Shown here in pieces: positions 11,248 to 22,259 of a DNA stretch of 64,000 nucleotides. The stretch's first letter is position 1, and every line of letters begins with the position of its first letter. The notes beneath the pieces were generated by a model that was given only the letters and a program-made list of their open reading frames with translations, did not search any database and was not told the origin of the DNA. Both the position numbers and the translations under genes were made by a program. The stretch covers positions 2,046,001-2,110,000 of the forward strand of contig JAOVFP010000011.1 in assembly GCA_025738555.1 (NCBI GenBank), read 5' to 3'. The DNA comes from Cyathus striatus (lineage: Eukaryota; Basidiomycota; Agaricomycetes; Agaricales; Nidulariaceae).

Positions 11248-13871
11248 GGGCACGTAGTTTTTACCGTGCACGCACAAAAGTGAGCGTGGCTGAGCGTGCC
11301 ACGCCCAGTAGGTGAGCGTGTCACGCTCAAGATATATTTAATAGTTGTAACAGGCCTATTTCTAAGTCAAACTAGTTGTAAATCAAGTGTATATACTGGT
11401 ACTGTACTATTGTAGTTTTATTGCCACTGCAGGTGAAGTTTTTAAGCAAGATAAATACTCAGAAGTAGAAGAATAAATATTAAATTTCACGCTCAAGCTT
11501 GAACGTGCACGCTCATTTTTCACGCTCAAGGTGTGAGCGTGCACGCTCACCTCACGCTCAAGATTTTATTTCACGCTCAGGGTCGAAATTTCACGCTCAG
11601 GGTCTATACATTCACGCACAGGATCTGAATTTTCATGCTCAAGGTATGTTACTTCACGCTCAAGGTCTTTAAACTCATGCTCACTCTCAAACCCATGTGA
11701 GCGTGAATATAAGTAATATAATATTAAATATACACACCCACTCTCAAGTTACAGTAAATACTATGCCTGAGTGTGAGTATGTATTCACTTCACGCTCACG
11801 CTCAAATTCATTTTAATTGAGAGTGAGCATGAGCATGAATATTGTGAGCGTGATAGGCACTCAGTCCAATTAACTCGACCATGAATGCCGAAATAATACT
11901 TATATTCTTTCACGCTCACTCTCAAACTCAATTAACTTGAGCATGAACTTAAATATAATATTTATGGACACAATTTATGCTCAATTTATAGGATATGTGT
12001 GAGCGTGAATAGCCTCAATTAAATTGAGAGTGAGCCTGAATGTAAATATTATATTTGCACTCACTCTCAAGATATAGGACATAAGCATGTGCGTGAATAT
12101 GGATATCCACCACTGTGCTCATACTCAAGTCAAAGGAGATATGTGTGAGCGTGAAGCAGTAAATAGAATGTGTCAGTGTGAAAAGGAATATCCATCACGC
12201 TCACCCTAAATACATCACGCTCACCATCAAACTCCTTTAAGTTGAGAGTGAGTTCTAAAGAACATGCATGAGCATGAATAGCATTACCTTAGCCTATCAC
12301 GCTCACGCGCAAGCACAATTTAATCGAGTACAAGTGTGAACATAACACTCACGCACAAGTTATACAAATAAATATGCATGCAGTAGTACATTATGTGTTT
12401 ATAATAGTAGTAGATTTACGACAACCTATTGCTTCATGCTCATTTACATATTGCTTCGCACTCACACATAGAATATTCATACTCAGGGTCGAATTTCCAC
12501 GTGCAGACCCTGAGCGTGCACCTGAACATGAGTGTGAGCATGGATATGTATTATTATATCCATGCTCACACTCATTCCCTATTAATTTTCGTTTGAATGT
12601 GAGTGTGAACTTGAACATGAGTGTATATATGTATTACTTTCATGCTCACGCTCACGCTCACTCTCTATTAACATTATTTGAACGTGAGCGTGAGCATGGA
12701 TATAATACATATCCATGCTCACGCTCACTCTCTATTTTTAATACAGTGAGCGTGAGCGTGAAATTGATTCATACTCATGCTCACTGTATTAGAATTCGCT
12801 TGAATGTGAGTGTGAGCATGGATATATATTATATCCATGCTCACACTCACTCCTTATTAATTTTATTTGAATGTGAGCATGGGTGTATATATGTATTATA
12901 TTCATGCTCACGCTCACTCTCTATTAATATTGTTTGAACGTGAGCATGAGCATGAGTATGGATATATGGATATATATTATATCCATGCTCATGCTCACTC
13001 CCTGTTAATTTTCATTTGAACATGAGCATGAATGTGATCATGAGTGTATATATGTATTATATTCATGCTCACGCTCACACTCACTCCCTATTAACATTAT
13101 TTGAACGTGAGCGTGAGCATGGATATAATATATATCCATGCTCATGCTCACTCCCTGTTAATTTTTGTTTGAACATGAGCGTGAACGTGAGCATGGGTGT
13201 ATATATGTATTATATTCATGCTCACACTCACGCTCACTCCATATTAACATTATTTGAACGTGAGCGTGAGCGTGAAATCGATTCACGCTCATGCTCAATG
13301 TATTAAACTTCACTTGAACATGAGTGTGAGCATGGATATAATACTATCCATGCTCACGTTCATTCCCTACTAATTTTTTTGAACGTGAGCGTGAGTGTGG
13401 ATATGTATTATATTCATACTCACGCTCACTCCCTATTAAACTCGTTTGAACGTGAAATCCGAGTCGATTCACATTTATAAATCGCTCTTTTAACTTAGAG
13501 TGAGCATGAGCATGAATAATATACTATTCACGCTCACACATTTTTCATACACTTAGAGTGAGCGTGAACATCGATATGTATTCACTTTATGCTCATGCCC
13601 ACTCTCAATTAAAATTCATTCGTTTGAGCCTTAATATATACTAAATGATATTAGATATGCACTTTATCACACCAAGTATTCAGTATAGTAATTGTTTTAA
13701 GACACCCAGTTTGTTCACGCTTATATAAAAATTATTCACGCTCAAGTATAGGATATTCACGCACACATATAAGATATTCACGCACAGGGTCGAATTTCCA
13801 CGCTCACCTATTGAGCGTGCACGCTCAACTCACGCTCATGTGTGTGCGTGCACGGAATTTTCTGCCTGCCC
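11248..13871. mobile_element. Non-autonomous TIR element, 2624 bp, 9-bp TSD, dense CACGCTCA word array
   Basis: Left end GGGCACGTAGTTTTTACCGT; right end as reverse complement GGGCAGGCAGAAAATTCCGT, both continuing GCACGCACA. The direct repeat TAAGGAAAG lies on both sides (11239-11247, 13872-13880). Cassettes 1 and 4 show the uninterrupted site (GTAAGGAAAGAG). The interior is almost entirely made of variants of CACGCTCA and its complement TGAGCGTG. From about 12500 to 13450 words in opposite orientation flank AT-rich hinges (ATGGATATA...TATCCAT), giving a series of palindromes about 100-200 bp apart. Open frames through the array are repeat artefacts. No transposase. Confidence 0.85.
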
Positions 13872-13880
13872 TAAGGAAAG

Positions 13881-14326
13881 AGTCTATAAATCTATTTCAT
13901 CTCAGATAATGACGCCATGTAAATGGCGCAATGGTATGAAATGGAACTGCTGTGATCAATGTACTTACAGCACTGCGCAGCCTGCGATAAGTAATTTGCT
14001 GTACTGGCCTCGTAATCTCCGTGATGAACCTATTACTGCAGTGGAACTGGAAGAGATTCATAACAATGCATGGTTGAGAGATGAATCGATGACACTGTAC
14101 ATATGGTTGGTACTATGGTAGTTGTACTAAAGGAATCACTGTTACTTGCGCTTTATTTAATACAAAAGACAATCACTGTTACGTTTTGCAGTTGATGTAC
14201 CGAACAATGTTGAATTCAATTTGCAGCCTTCATGGGAATGCTGAAATATTTATTCAACAGTGTAAGGAAAGGTCACCTTGGCATAAATGAAGGGGAAGAG
14301 TGACACTTTCAAGTTTGAGCACCATA
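13881..14326. repeat. Conserved cassette spacer, second half (copy 2)
   Basis: Resumes after the 11248-13871 insertion and matches 7130-7581 closely, including the CGCCATGTAAATGGCG palindrome and the block around ATGGTTGGTACTATGGTAG. The first half of the spacer is at 11031-11238. Confidence 0.75.
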
Positions 14327-14417
14327 CGCCGCGAGGGGTTGAACCTCTGCTACTTGCTTGTGTGATCACCGGCACGCCGGCGCCGCTTGTTGTCCGCTTT
14401 GCCATAGGTGTCCACTA
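14327..14417 (-). other. tRNA-like sequence (cassette 2)
   Basis: Same element as 7582-7674. On the minus strand box A is TGGCAAAGCGG. Box B is GGTTCAACCCC, one base off consensus. The acceptor stem is poor, so a functional tRNA is unlikely. Confidence 0.4.
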
Positions 14418-14577
14418 CTTTTTCCCACTGCAACGCCAGATGAACGATATGACCGTGAGAGTCTACAACCAATCACCATCCTTTCCTACTTTCTTTACAT
14501 AATACTCTGAGTCTTACTATTGTCCTTCACTCACTCTACTTCTTCACGAGTGTCCTTACTCTCCATTCTCGTCCTAA

Positions 14578-17208
14578 ATGCCACCATCAAAGTTCTCTCC
14601 CTTTCCTATCCTCTCCTCCTCCTTCTCTCAACTCTCAACTACCTCCCTCCACCTTCGCAGTTTCCTACCATCTATCCCAACGAAACATAATCTCCCCCAC
14701 GGACCTGCAATCCGTCTATGATTATATTAGAGCTGGGGGCGGACTTGCTGGATTCATCTTGGCTTCACGCCTCTCGGAAGACTAGAACGTGAGCGTGTTA
14801 GTTTTGGAAGCTGGTGGTTCCGGGGATGAGAATCGGGGACGCATTGGTGCGTATCATCTCCTTCTCCTTATAGGGCTCAGTTGAAGCTGATGAGCTATGA
14901 TTTGTCGTTATGTAGATACTCCCTCAGGGGCGTTTTATAATAACATTGTCGGAACACAGTATGATTGGGCGCATCGTACGGTTCCACAAGTAAATCTTTC
15001 CAACCGCGTCATTGGGTGGCCTAGAGGAAAGGTTAGTCTGAATCTCGTTTTCTCTTTTCATTCAATCGTGTTCGAGTTTCTTAATTAAAATGTAGGTTCT
15101 GGGAGGATCCTCGTCGATGAATGCGATGTACCTCGTTCAGCCTTCTTCGACTGAGTTCGATGCGTGGGCAGCGTTGTTGGATGGTTTGGAGGACGATGGG
15201 TCTGGTATGTCCTATAATATTCTCTTCGCTCTCATTCTCTATCACCAACTCCCTAACACAATTACCAGGTGTAAGCGGGTCTACGTACAACTGGAAAAAC
15301 ATGTTTTCTGCCATGCGCAAATCTGAGAACTTTAGTACCCCCTTGCTGGATCCGGAGAGGATTGCCAACATCCACTATGACGCGGGGAACTATGGGAGCA
15401 AGGGACCGATGCATGTTTCATATCCTGCAATGTATGTCCATCATCTTTCTGTGGCTTCGTTTGCACTTTTTACATTTCCACATTGTCCTACACTGTTTCC
15501 ACTTGTCCTTTCACACTGATTTTCCCCTCTCGTTCTCCTCCGTCCACTTCCCTTCCTATCTCAGGCTCGCGCCCCTCCTTCCCCTCCCCTCCCCTTTCTA
15601 TCTTATTCCAAATCTACCTGTATTAACTACTTCCCTAACAGACAAAACCCGGTAACAGGCAACCAGACCAGCACCCTCCAAACCCTCGGCATCCCCGAGA
15701 TGGCCACTCCAAACGGTGGAAATAATCTCGGAGGATACATAACCCCTCTATCAACCCTACGAACTGGACAAGATCTTACTCCCGCTCGGCGTACAAATCT
15801 CCACATTCTCCCAATGCCTTGGTCACTTCCATAGTCTTCCCGGAATCGAGAACTATAGAAAGGGATGCGGTAGTCACTGGTGTCGAATATGCAGAAAGTA
15901 AAGAAGCACCTAGGAAATTTATTTCTACGAATCGGGAGGTGGTACTTGCTGGTGGACCGATTGGAACGCTGAAGATTTTGATGTTGAGTGGGATTGGGCC
16001 CTGCGATGTATTGGAATCTGTTGGTGTGACCGCGGTTGAGGAGCTAGCTGGAGTCAGGCAGCATTTGCAAGATCATCTCGTTCGTACTTTCTTTTCTTTT
16101 ATAATTTAAAGAGAAAGTGCTGGTGCGGGAGGGAATAGACCGGGAGTATAACGTGGCAAGCGAATTTTGAATCTCTGGGGGATATTGTAGCATCCCAATC
16201 ACATTTTTCTGTATGTCCCTTCCCTTCTCTTCACCTGATTTTCGCTACTTATACTTCCATTCGCTTTGCTATAGCACACACCAGAATTCCTCTCCTCAAT
16301 CAACAATGCAATAGCTTAAATGCCTCTGTTACTTTAGTACCAAGCCAATATAACGAAGTGAAAGAAGGGTATAAAATGATTTACAAATTGAATGCCGAGA
16401 CGTTTTTACCGGAGGAACCGCAGCTGGAGCTTTTGCTGAATGTAATAAGTCCGGGCGTTGTGAAGGTGCAAGCTGCGCTGCAGCATCCTTTCAGGTTTAT
16501 CCTTCCCTTTTGTTGTGGTTTTCAGAAGGGTGGCTTATGTGGGATTAGCGCCGGGAGAGTATACATCAACTCGTCCAATCCATTTGACCAGGCTGTTATC
16601 GATCCGCAATATTTTTCTCATCCTGCTGGTATGTCCTTTTTCCACCCCTTCAAAGTCTTATTTACGCATGATCAATGAAAGATATAACGGTCCCTAGGTA
16701 AGGCATGAAACTCACGCGCACCCTGAGTGCTGCATTCCAGTCCTTGGATTCGTTCGGCGCCGAGAGTTCCCCTGGTACGAGTGTGGAAACAGATGAGGAT
16801 TGGGAGAATTGGCTGAGGAAGACAGGTGCACTTCATAACTTGCACTAAATACTTGATTTCTAAAAGAATATGAAGGCGCCGGAATAGAGTATCATCCCTC
16901 CTCGAGCTGCGTGATGCTCCCTCGTACTCTGGGCGGCGTGGTGGATAAGAGGATGAAAGTGCATGGAGTGGCAAATGTAAGAATTGTGGATTCGAGTGTG
17001 TATCCGTTTACGTTTGCTGCTCATGTGCGTCTCTATCCGTCCCTTATACTGATCTCCTTTTCTATTCATTTCGCTGATAATCTTGTGATGTGAATATTTA
17101 GCTAGCGTCGGCAACGTACGGACTGGCTGAGCTAGGCGCGTAGCTGATTAAGGAAAAGCCGATTATGGTGTCGGCGTATATTGCTACATCCGATGGTACG
17201 ACTTTGTA
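14578..17208 (+). pseudogene. GMC oxidoreductase (aryl-alcohol-oxidase-like), cassette 2, nearly complete but broken
   Basis: FAD-dependent alcohol/sugar oxidase family, normally secreted in fungi. Readable in order: YDYIRAGGGLAGF at about 14718 (Rossmann dinucleotide-binding motif, with A/R where GGG usually follows I-V); TPSGAFYNNIVGTQYDW (14925); GWPRGK and VLGGSSSMNAMYLV (14995-15140, FAD-binding loop); KNMFSAMRKSENF (15300); GGPIGTLKILMLSGIGP (15951-16002, GMC signature 2); the EYHPSSSCVM segment with the expected catalytic histidine (about 16887); and the final VDSSVYPF helix region near 16990. Defects include an in-frame TAG at 14783-14785 right after LASRLSED, a frame change in the segment preceding RTNLHILPNAL near 15790, and a further frame change near 16540. 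Pyrimidine-rich introns match the other copies. The upstream ATG near 14578 opens a hydrophobic leader but not in frame with the domain. Confidence 0.8.
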
Positions 17209-17419
17209 AGCTCGTTTGGGTGTTCTGGGGACGGCGGTTTGTCTACCGTGGCAGTCGGCGCATCCAATGACTACTGTGGTTATTCATCATACGTGCCTCT
17301 GCCTGGCTGCAAGTCCGTTCTTTTTTATTTATTCTCTTTACTTCAATACTCGCTACGAGAAAGATAATTAAGCTTGACCTTCGATGTGTAATATGCATAC
17401 GTGCTTGTTCGCCGGAATC

Positions 17420-17706
17420 ATTGGACTGTCAGACTCGTATGAAACAAATGGCTTCTTTGAATTCATAATGCCGTTTTTCACCATAAAGGCCTTCTAGTCC
17501 ACTGTATACTATAAGTACTCATCTACTATCACCGAACCAAATATTCACTCAATACCCGAATATACTACTACAGAGCGCTTGCACAGCGCTTTACAGCACT
17601 TGCTGTTCCACCCTCTCTGGCTCCTTGTCGACTCCCCTTTACCTCTTTCATACCCCCTATATCGACGCTCGTCACTGTAAACGATCTCCTCCACACACTT
17701 TTCGTT
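17420..17706 (+). promoter_or_regulatory. Cassette 3 upstream block
   Basis: Close copy of 9830-10082 directly before the cassette 3 helical gene. The TATA position reads TATAAG. It contains the CTGTAAACGATCTCC sequence that is the empty site for the cassette 1 insertion. Confidence 0.5.
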
Positions 17707-18649
17707 ATGCCTCTATCTAACTCGAAGAACATCCGCCGCCTCGAGCTCGCTCAGTCGATCGCTACTTTTATAACCGAGCTCAGTGACGCTATTCCACTTC
17801 TACCATCCCCAGTCAAAGGAATTGCATCGACGACAGCCAAGATTTTGGAGGTTTCTTTGGTGAGCTTGATATTGTGTAGACATGATTGTGAGGGCTAGGC
17901 GCTAACCTTTTGCTTTTGAGACCGTTCTAAGAAATAAAGATGATGTAATGGGGCTCGCAATGTTCTCGATGGATGTCACAGAGATGGTCATCGATAGGGC
18001 TCAACGGGTTCCGATTCTGACTTCACAATTGCAAGAGGATATTGTGAAGCTTGAAGGGTTAGTATGCTCTTGATATTTGAATTTTTAGTAGTGTAGTTTT
18101 CTAATCGAGTTGTACTACAGTGTACTCAATGAAATCTCCACAATGATCGATAAATACACGTCAAGGAACACGCTCAAACGCATATTGGGTTCGAATAGCA
18201 ATAAGGAAGAAATTAAGAGGGCTAAAACACGACTTTCGGATATGTTGGATGTTTTCAATGCTGCTCGTGCCGTTGAAATACAGCAAACTGCTGCAAAGAT
18301 CGAGCTTAGCGCTGAAAACACTGGTAGAAAGATTAACAAGCTACTGGTAAGTGATATCTTCTAAAACCAAGCTCTACTGAATGCTGAAACTGTTTCTTAG
18401 ATCGTCTCATCCCGGGAAACGCTACATTCAACGGCCGTTCGTGAAAACGGCGTGGATACCCAAGGAAAAGTTCGTTTGTTTCATTTTTGGAATTGCTGTT
18501 GAGTCGATCGATACTAACCTGTTCATGCACAGCAATCGTCGAGGGTTCTGACTGTTTCCTATCTCACTCCTTCGGGGATAGGTCCAGAAATAGCCTTCGC
18601 TGGCACTGCCGCTTTTTTTACATCGGTGACTTTTGAGATCAGACATTGA
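17707..18649 (+). CDS. Helical-bundle protein, cassette 3 (233 aa)
   Basis: Intact paralogue of the cassette 2 gene. The exons 17707-17859, 17921-18057, 18121-18346, 18401-18469 and 18533-18649 join to 233 codons. The second intron ends in a TGTACTACAG acceptor, shared with cassette 1 and different from cassettes 2 and 4, so copies 1/3 and 2/4 form two subfamilies. This copy keeps an extra six codons (KIELSA region) that cassette 2 lacks. The protein has the same layout: proline-flanked hydrophobic segment, helical charged middle, short C-terminal extension. The C-terminus (SVTFEIRH) is read from the copy-specific hairpin loop. Possible membrane-active or adaptor bundle of the MLKL/HeLo type; not demonstrated. 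Confidence 0.6.
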
Positions 18650-18731
18650 TTTATGAAATCAAAGAAGTCAGAAATCATTGATGTAAAAGAAAAAAAGCGG
18701 CAGTGCCAGCGAAGGCTATTTCTGGACCTAT
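18578..18731. repeat. Hairpin at the 3' end of the cassette 3 helical gene
   Basis: Outer stem identical in type to the other three hairpins (ATAGGTCCAGAAATAGCC and complement, through GGCACTGCCGC). The inner arm and loop are longer and imperfect, with ACATCGGTGACTTTT facing AGTCAGAAATCATTGATGT. Confidence 0.88.
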
Positions 18732-19018
18732 TTCCCTTTTCGTTTCGGGCTCGACTAAAACATACGTTAGATAGTATATCTTTTATTAACAACTTCACAT
18801 GATGTTTGTTTGAAAAAATTCATATTGAACTCAACTCGCAGGACTTATTTTGAACCGTGCTTATAATGGTTTATGGTAAATGAGCGACAATGTGCGCTTG
18901 TGCCATCATACCCTGCTCTCACATTTAATCTGACGTGCTGATCATGCTGTAAGAAAAGAGTCTATAAATCTATTTCATCTCAGATAATGACGCCATGTAG
19001 ATGGCGCAATGGTCGCAG

Positions 19019-20010
19019 AGGACCCCCAATAATACACCAAAATGCCTGATCCTGGTGCGGATAAAATTGGAGAAATTTTTGTAAAATGTCTGTTGAAAGT
19101 GCGGATAAAACTCACCTTTTCGTCGGATATGCCTGTGCCAGAGCTCCGGATAAAACTGTAAGTTCTCAGGCAGGCCTGTTCCCGGTCTGGATAAAATCTA
19201 TGACATGAAGACTCGAGGTTTTTCAACCATTGACACTCTATGCTTTACCATTAGCTATCAACGCAGATTGGTACTGAGCGATCTCGTCAGTCAACAACAC
19301 TCTTCAATATCAAGAATGACAACCACTACTATCTTCAGTCTTTCAATGAAATAGAACACATTAGTTCTGGTTTTAGCTGTTGCTAACAAATTTTAAACTT
19401 GAATATGTTCTCAAACAACGCGTGAGCATATTTAACAAGTTAAACTTACAAGAAGTTGGTGCTGCCCGTATCAGGTCCAACATACAACACCACACACTGT
19501 ACTGAGATAGAATTTCAAGTGCAGGGTATGTGTCTTGTGTGGTGTAATGGAACAATCATGCTGGGAAACGGTACACTGCGGGAGTTTCCTACATTCCTAT
19601 TCAACTTTATGAACGCTCCATTGGTGTTCAGTTCTGGGACACATCTGTTAGCGTGAATACGTTAAGCAATTCCTCCTTCTCCCAGCTGCAGATTTTATGT
19701 GTTCTTGAGACACTGCCCAAAGCCGTGACCAACAGCTGAAATGTTTGCACAATGCAGTCTGATTGGATGCTCATTACGCTGTAGTATGTTCACATTGAAA
19801 TTGCATTAAAAATACGTGTACATTTCTCAAGAATGAAAACAACAAAACTGAGCGATTTTTGGAAAAACCACAATTTCCAAAAAAAAAAATTGACTTTTTG
19901 CGATGCCTGTGCCAATTTCCGGATAGAATCCTGCAAAATCTTCGAAAATCGGGTGCGGATAAAATTGGGTGCAAGCGGAACAGACATTTTGGTGTATTAT
20001 TGGGGGTCCT
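19019..20010. mobile_element. hAT-like non-autonomous element, 992 bp, 8-bp TSD
   Basis: Terminal inverted repeats of about 30 bp begin AGGACCCCCAATAATACACC and match with one mismatch. The target duplication GGTCGCAG is at 19011-19018 and 20011-20018. The subterminal word TGCGGATAAAA recurs at both ends (near 19058, 19112, 19954, with variants at 19147, 19187 and 19919). Eight-base TSD plus subterminal motif repeats are typical of hAT elements. No transposase frame is present. It sits in the cassette 3 spacer. Confidence 0.85.
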
Positions 20011-20042
20011 GGTCGCAGCCTGCGATAATTAGTTTGTTGTAC

Positions 20043-20122
20043 TAGCCCCGAGGAGTCGAACCTCTGCCACTTGTATGATCGCCGGCACCGCTTGTTGACC
20101 GCTTTGCCATAGGCGTCCGCTA
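20043..20122 (-). other. tRNA-like sequence (cassette 3), best preserved
   Basis: 80 nt on the minus strand. Box A TGGCAAAGCGG and box B GGTTCGACTCC both match consensus. TAGC...GCTA pair at the ends, a D-arm-like GAC/GTC stem and a GAGG/CCTC T-arm are present. Three acceptor pairs are missing and the anticodon arm is not regular. Pseudogene or tRNA-derived sequence. Confidence 0.45.
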
Positions 20123-20155
20123 CTTTTTCCCACCTGTATTCGCCAGAAGAATGAT

Positions 20156-21490
20156 ATGACCGTGAGAACACCTCGTCGACACTCCTTCCCACGCACTTCT
20201 TGTCTCCCTCTCTCTGACCACAATGATCCTACGACTCTATTGAAATCACTGGGAAATAGGCTGTGTTCACAGAGTCATAACACTATACATAAGTGCACCC
20301 CAGGCCTCACCGATCGTCTCTCTCGCCTAGGACTTGGAATCGTATTTGCTTCACGCTTCTCTGAAGATTCCAGCTCGAACGTAATGATGTTAGTGTGGAT
20401 GCGCTGAGGTATGATCGATGGGGATTTAGGATGTATCGGTGTGTATCCTCGTCATTATAGCTGGGTGAGGCTGTACTGATGAGGTGGTAGATACGTTTCA
20501 GGGCTTGTTTTACAATATAATCATAAGCACGCCGTGTTCCTCAAGGTAACCTTTCAAACACCTTCGTTAGGAGGCTTATAGGGAGGCGTACCATTTCGAT
20601 TCGAACTCGCTTGAATTCGTCTCTTCGGTTTGAAGTGGATTCGAAAGCCGAATACGGAGTGCTGATTACCATGTCATGAACGTTCTAGGAGGATCTGATG
20701 CTCAGCGCTCAGCGATGAATGCGATGTGCCTCCAACTAGTAAATTTGATGATTGGGTCGAGTTGTCGGACGATTTATATGGTCGAGGGGACTGGTGCGTT
20801 CTCTCTTCTTCCTCTTTCCTCCTGCTCCTCGCTTTCTTATTTATCCTCGCTGTTATCCTCATTGTCGGTATCATCTAATTTCTTACTCCCCCTTCATACC
20901 CCCTGTTCGCTTCCCTTGTTTGTCCCTGTCCAACTCTTCTTCCTTTCTCTTCTCTCCGCATGCATTCACTAACCTACATAATACAGGCATAAACAAGTCA
21001 CGACACAACTGGAAAAGTCATGCGTGAATCAGAGAACTACCTCACCCCTTAAAGAGTCGCATCGGATCGCCAACATCCACTACAACGCAGAAACTGACAT
21101 GTATGCTCCAGCTCTATGATAAGGTTGTTGTAGATACACAGCGCTTGTCTCAACGTTCTTGTGCGTGTTTCTCAAATTAATGATTTAACCTTGCTAACGA
21201 CGTTGATAGGTACCTAGAGGAAAGATGTATCCTCCGTTTCGAACTTGTTGCAACTCATAGCTTCAGTTTTAAATGGATTCGAAAGAGTACAAGCGTCGAT
21301 TGTAGTGGCGTGGATAGCTTCTGGGACGACGTAACTCGTTCATTGGACCTCCTACGATATGCAATTGTCAGACGTCTCAATCTCGTTATGAATATTCCTC
21401 TCCTCTTTCCTTGTTTCCTTCCCCTCAACTCTTCCATTTGACTAATGTACGACTGTGAGTCACACCGATTATAACCAAGGCCATCCAATC
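20156..21490 (+). pseudogene. GMC oxidoreductase relic, cassette 3
   Basis: Parallel to 7730-9100 in cassette 1: the same decayed sequence order (CTCGCCTAGGACTTGGAATC at about 20320, AGTCGCATCGGATCGCCAAC near 21055). The C-terminal half is missing; sequence homologous to cassette 1 ends at about 21440. No open frame of useful length. Confidence 0.5.
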
Positions 21491-21499
21491 TAAGTTATC

Positions 21500-21857
21500 G
21501 AAAATTTAAATGGAGGCTGCAGTAACATCAGAATATCTAAAAGGAAAATAGACAATTCCGCCAGTATTGTTGAAACGTAAAACAAAGCAAGCATATTTAC
21601 CACTATCCTGAAGTTCTTCTATGAAGGAAAAAGAGCGGCCAGATCAAAAGCTATTACTCCAGCGGAGATACACATGACGAGCAGTTCAGCCAGGATCATT
21701 TATATAGGTCAGGATACTAATTTAAACCGATGATAGCTCTGAATCAATCCCCTTTAGTATGTAAGTACTGCAAGCTTGCAACTCAATGCAGCATTGCCAA
21801 GCCTTGCGGGCTGCCGCCTAACCAACTGTGAGAATAATTCCGGAACTACGCAGCGCG
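21500..21857. other. Left flank of the large TIR element, no gene seen
   Basis: AT-rich sequence without recognisable coding or repeat structure. Confidence 0.4.
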
Positions 21858-21865
21858 CCCTCTTA

Positions 21866-22098
21866 TGGAAAGCCGGACAACCACGCTCATCCATGTCAAG
21901 GAATTCAAGTTCCGACCTTCGGCACAGGGACTTGGCCGCTAATCTTCGGTTCGAGCTTTCGGCTCAGTGTTAGCGAAACTAATTTCGGTCTTTCAGCAAT
22001 AAAATTAAATTCAGGATCTATGTTCATTTCAGCCGGCACAGACCCATTATTTTAGAGATAGATAATATGATAATAATGTACTTGTGCATGTATATGTA
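21866..22098 (+). repeat. Left terminal inverted repeat of the 12.4-kb element
   Basis: Matches the reverse complement of 34000-34230. Identical stretches include AAGGAATTCAAGTTCCGACC and TTCGGCACAGGGACTTGGCC. Confidence 0.85.
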
Positions 22099-22259
22099 TG
22101 ATAAAGCATCAGTTGTATCTGATCATCAAGCATAATGCATAAGTAGTGAGAGTTCTGAATTGCCACACCTTGGGCTTGAGATGATGAACTTAGTCTTTTC
22201 TTGCCCATTCATGTATGTATATATATGTATGTTATGTATAAAATATTGGTATCATCTGA

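Noticed and set aside
11248..13871. CRISPR-like array or long coding repeats (frames of 187 and 96 codons)
   Set aside because: Words are degenerate, overlapping and in both orientations without unique spacers; the frames are translations of the repeat, and the organism is a fungus.
20043..20122. Functional leucine/serine-type tRNA gene
   Set aside because: Box A and B match, but three acceptor pairs fail and no regular anticodon arm forms.
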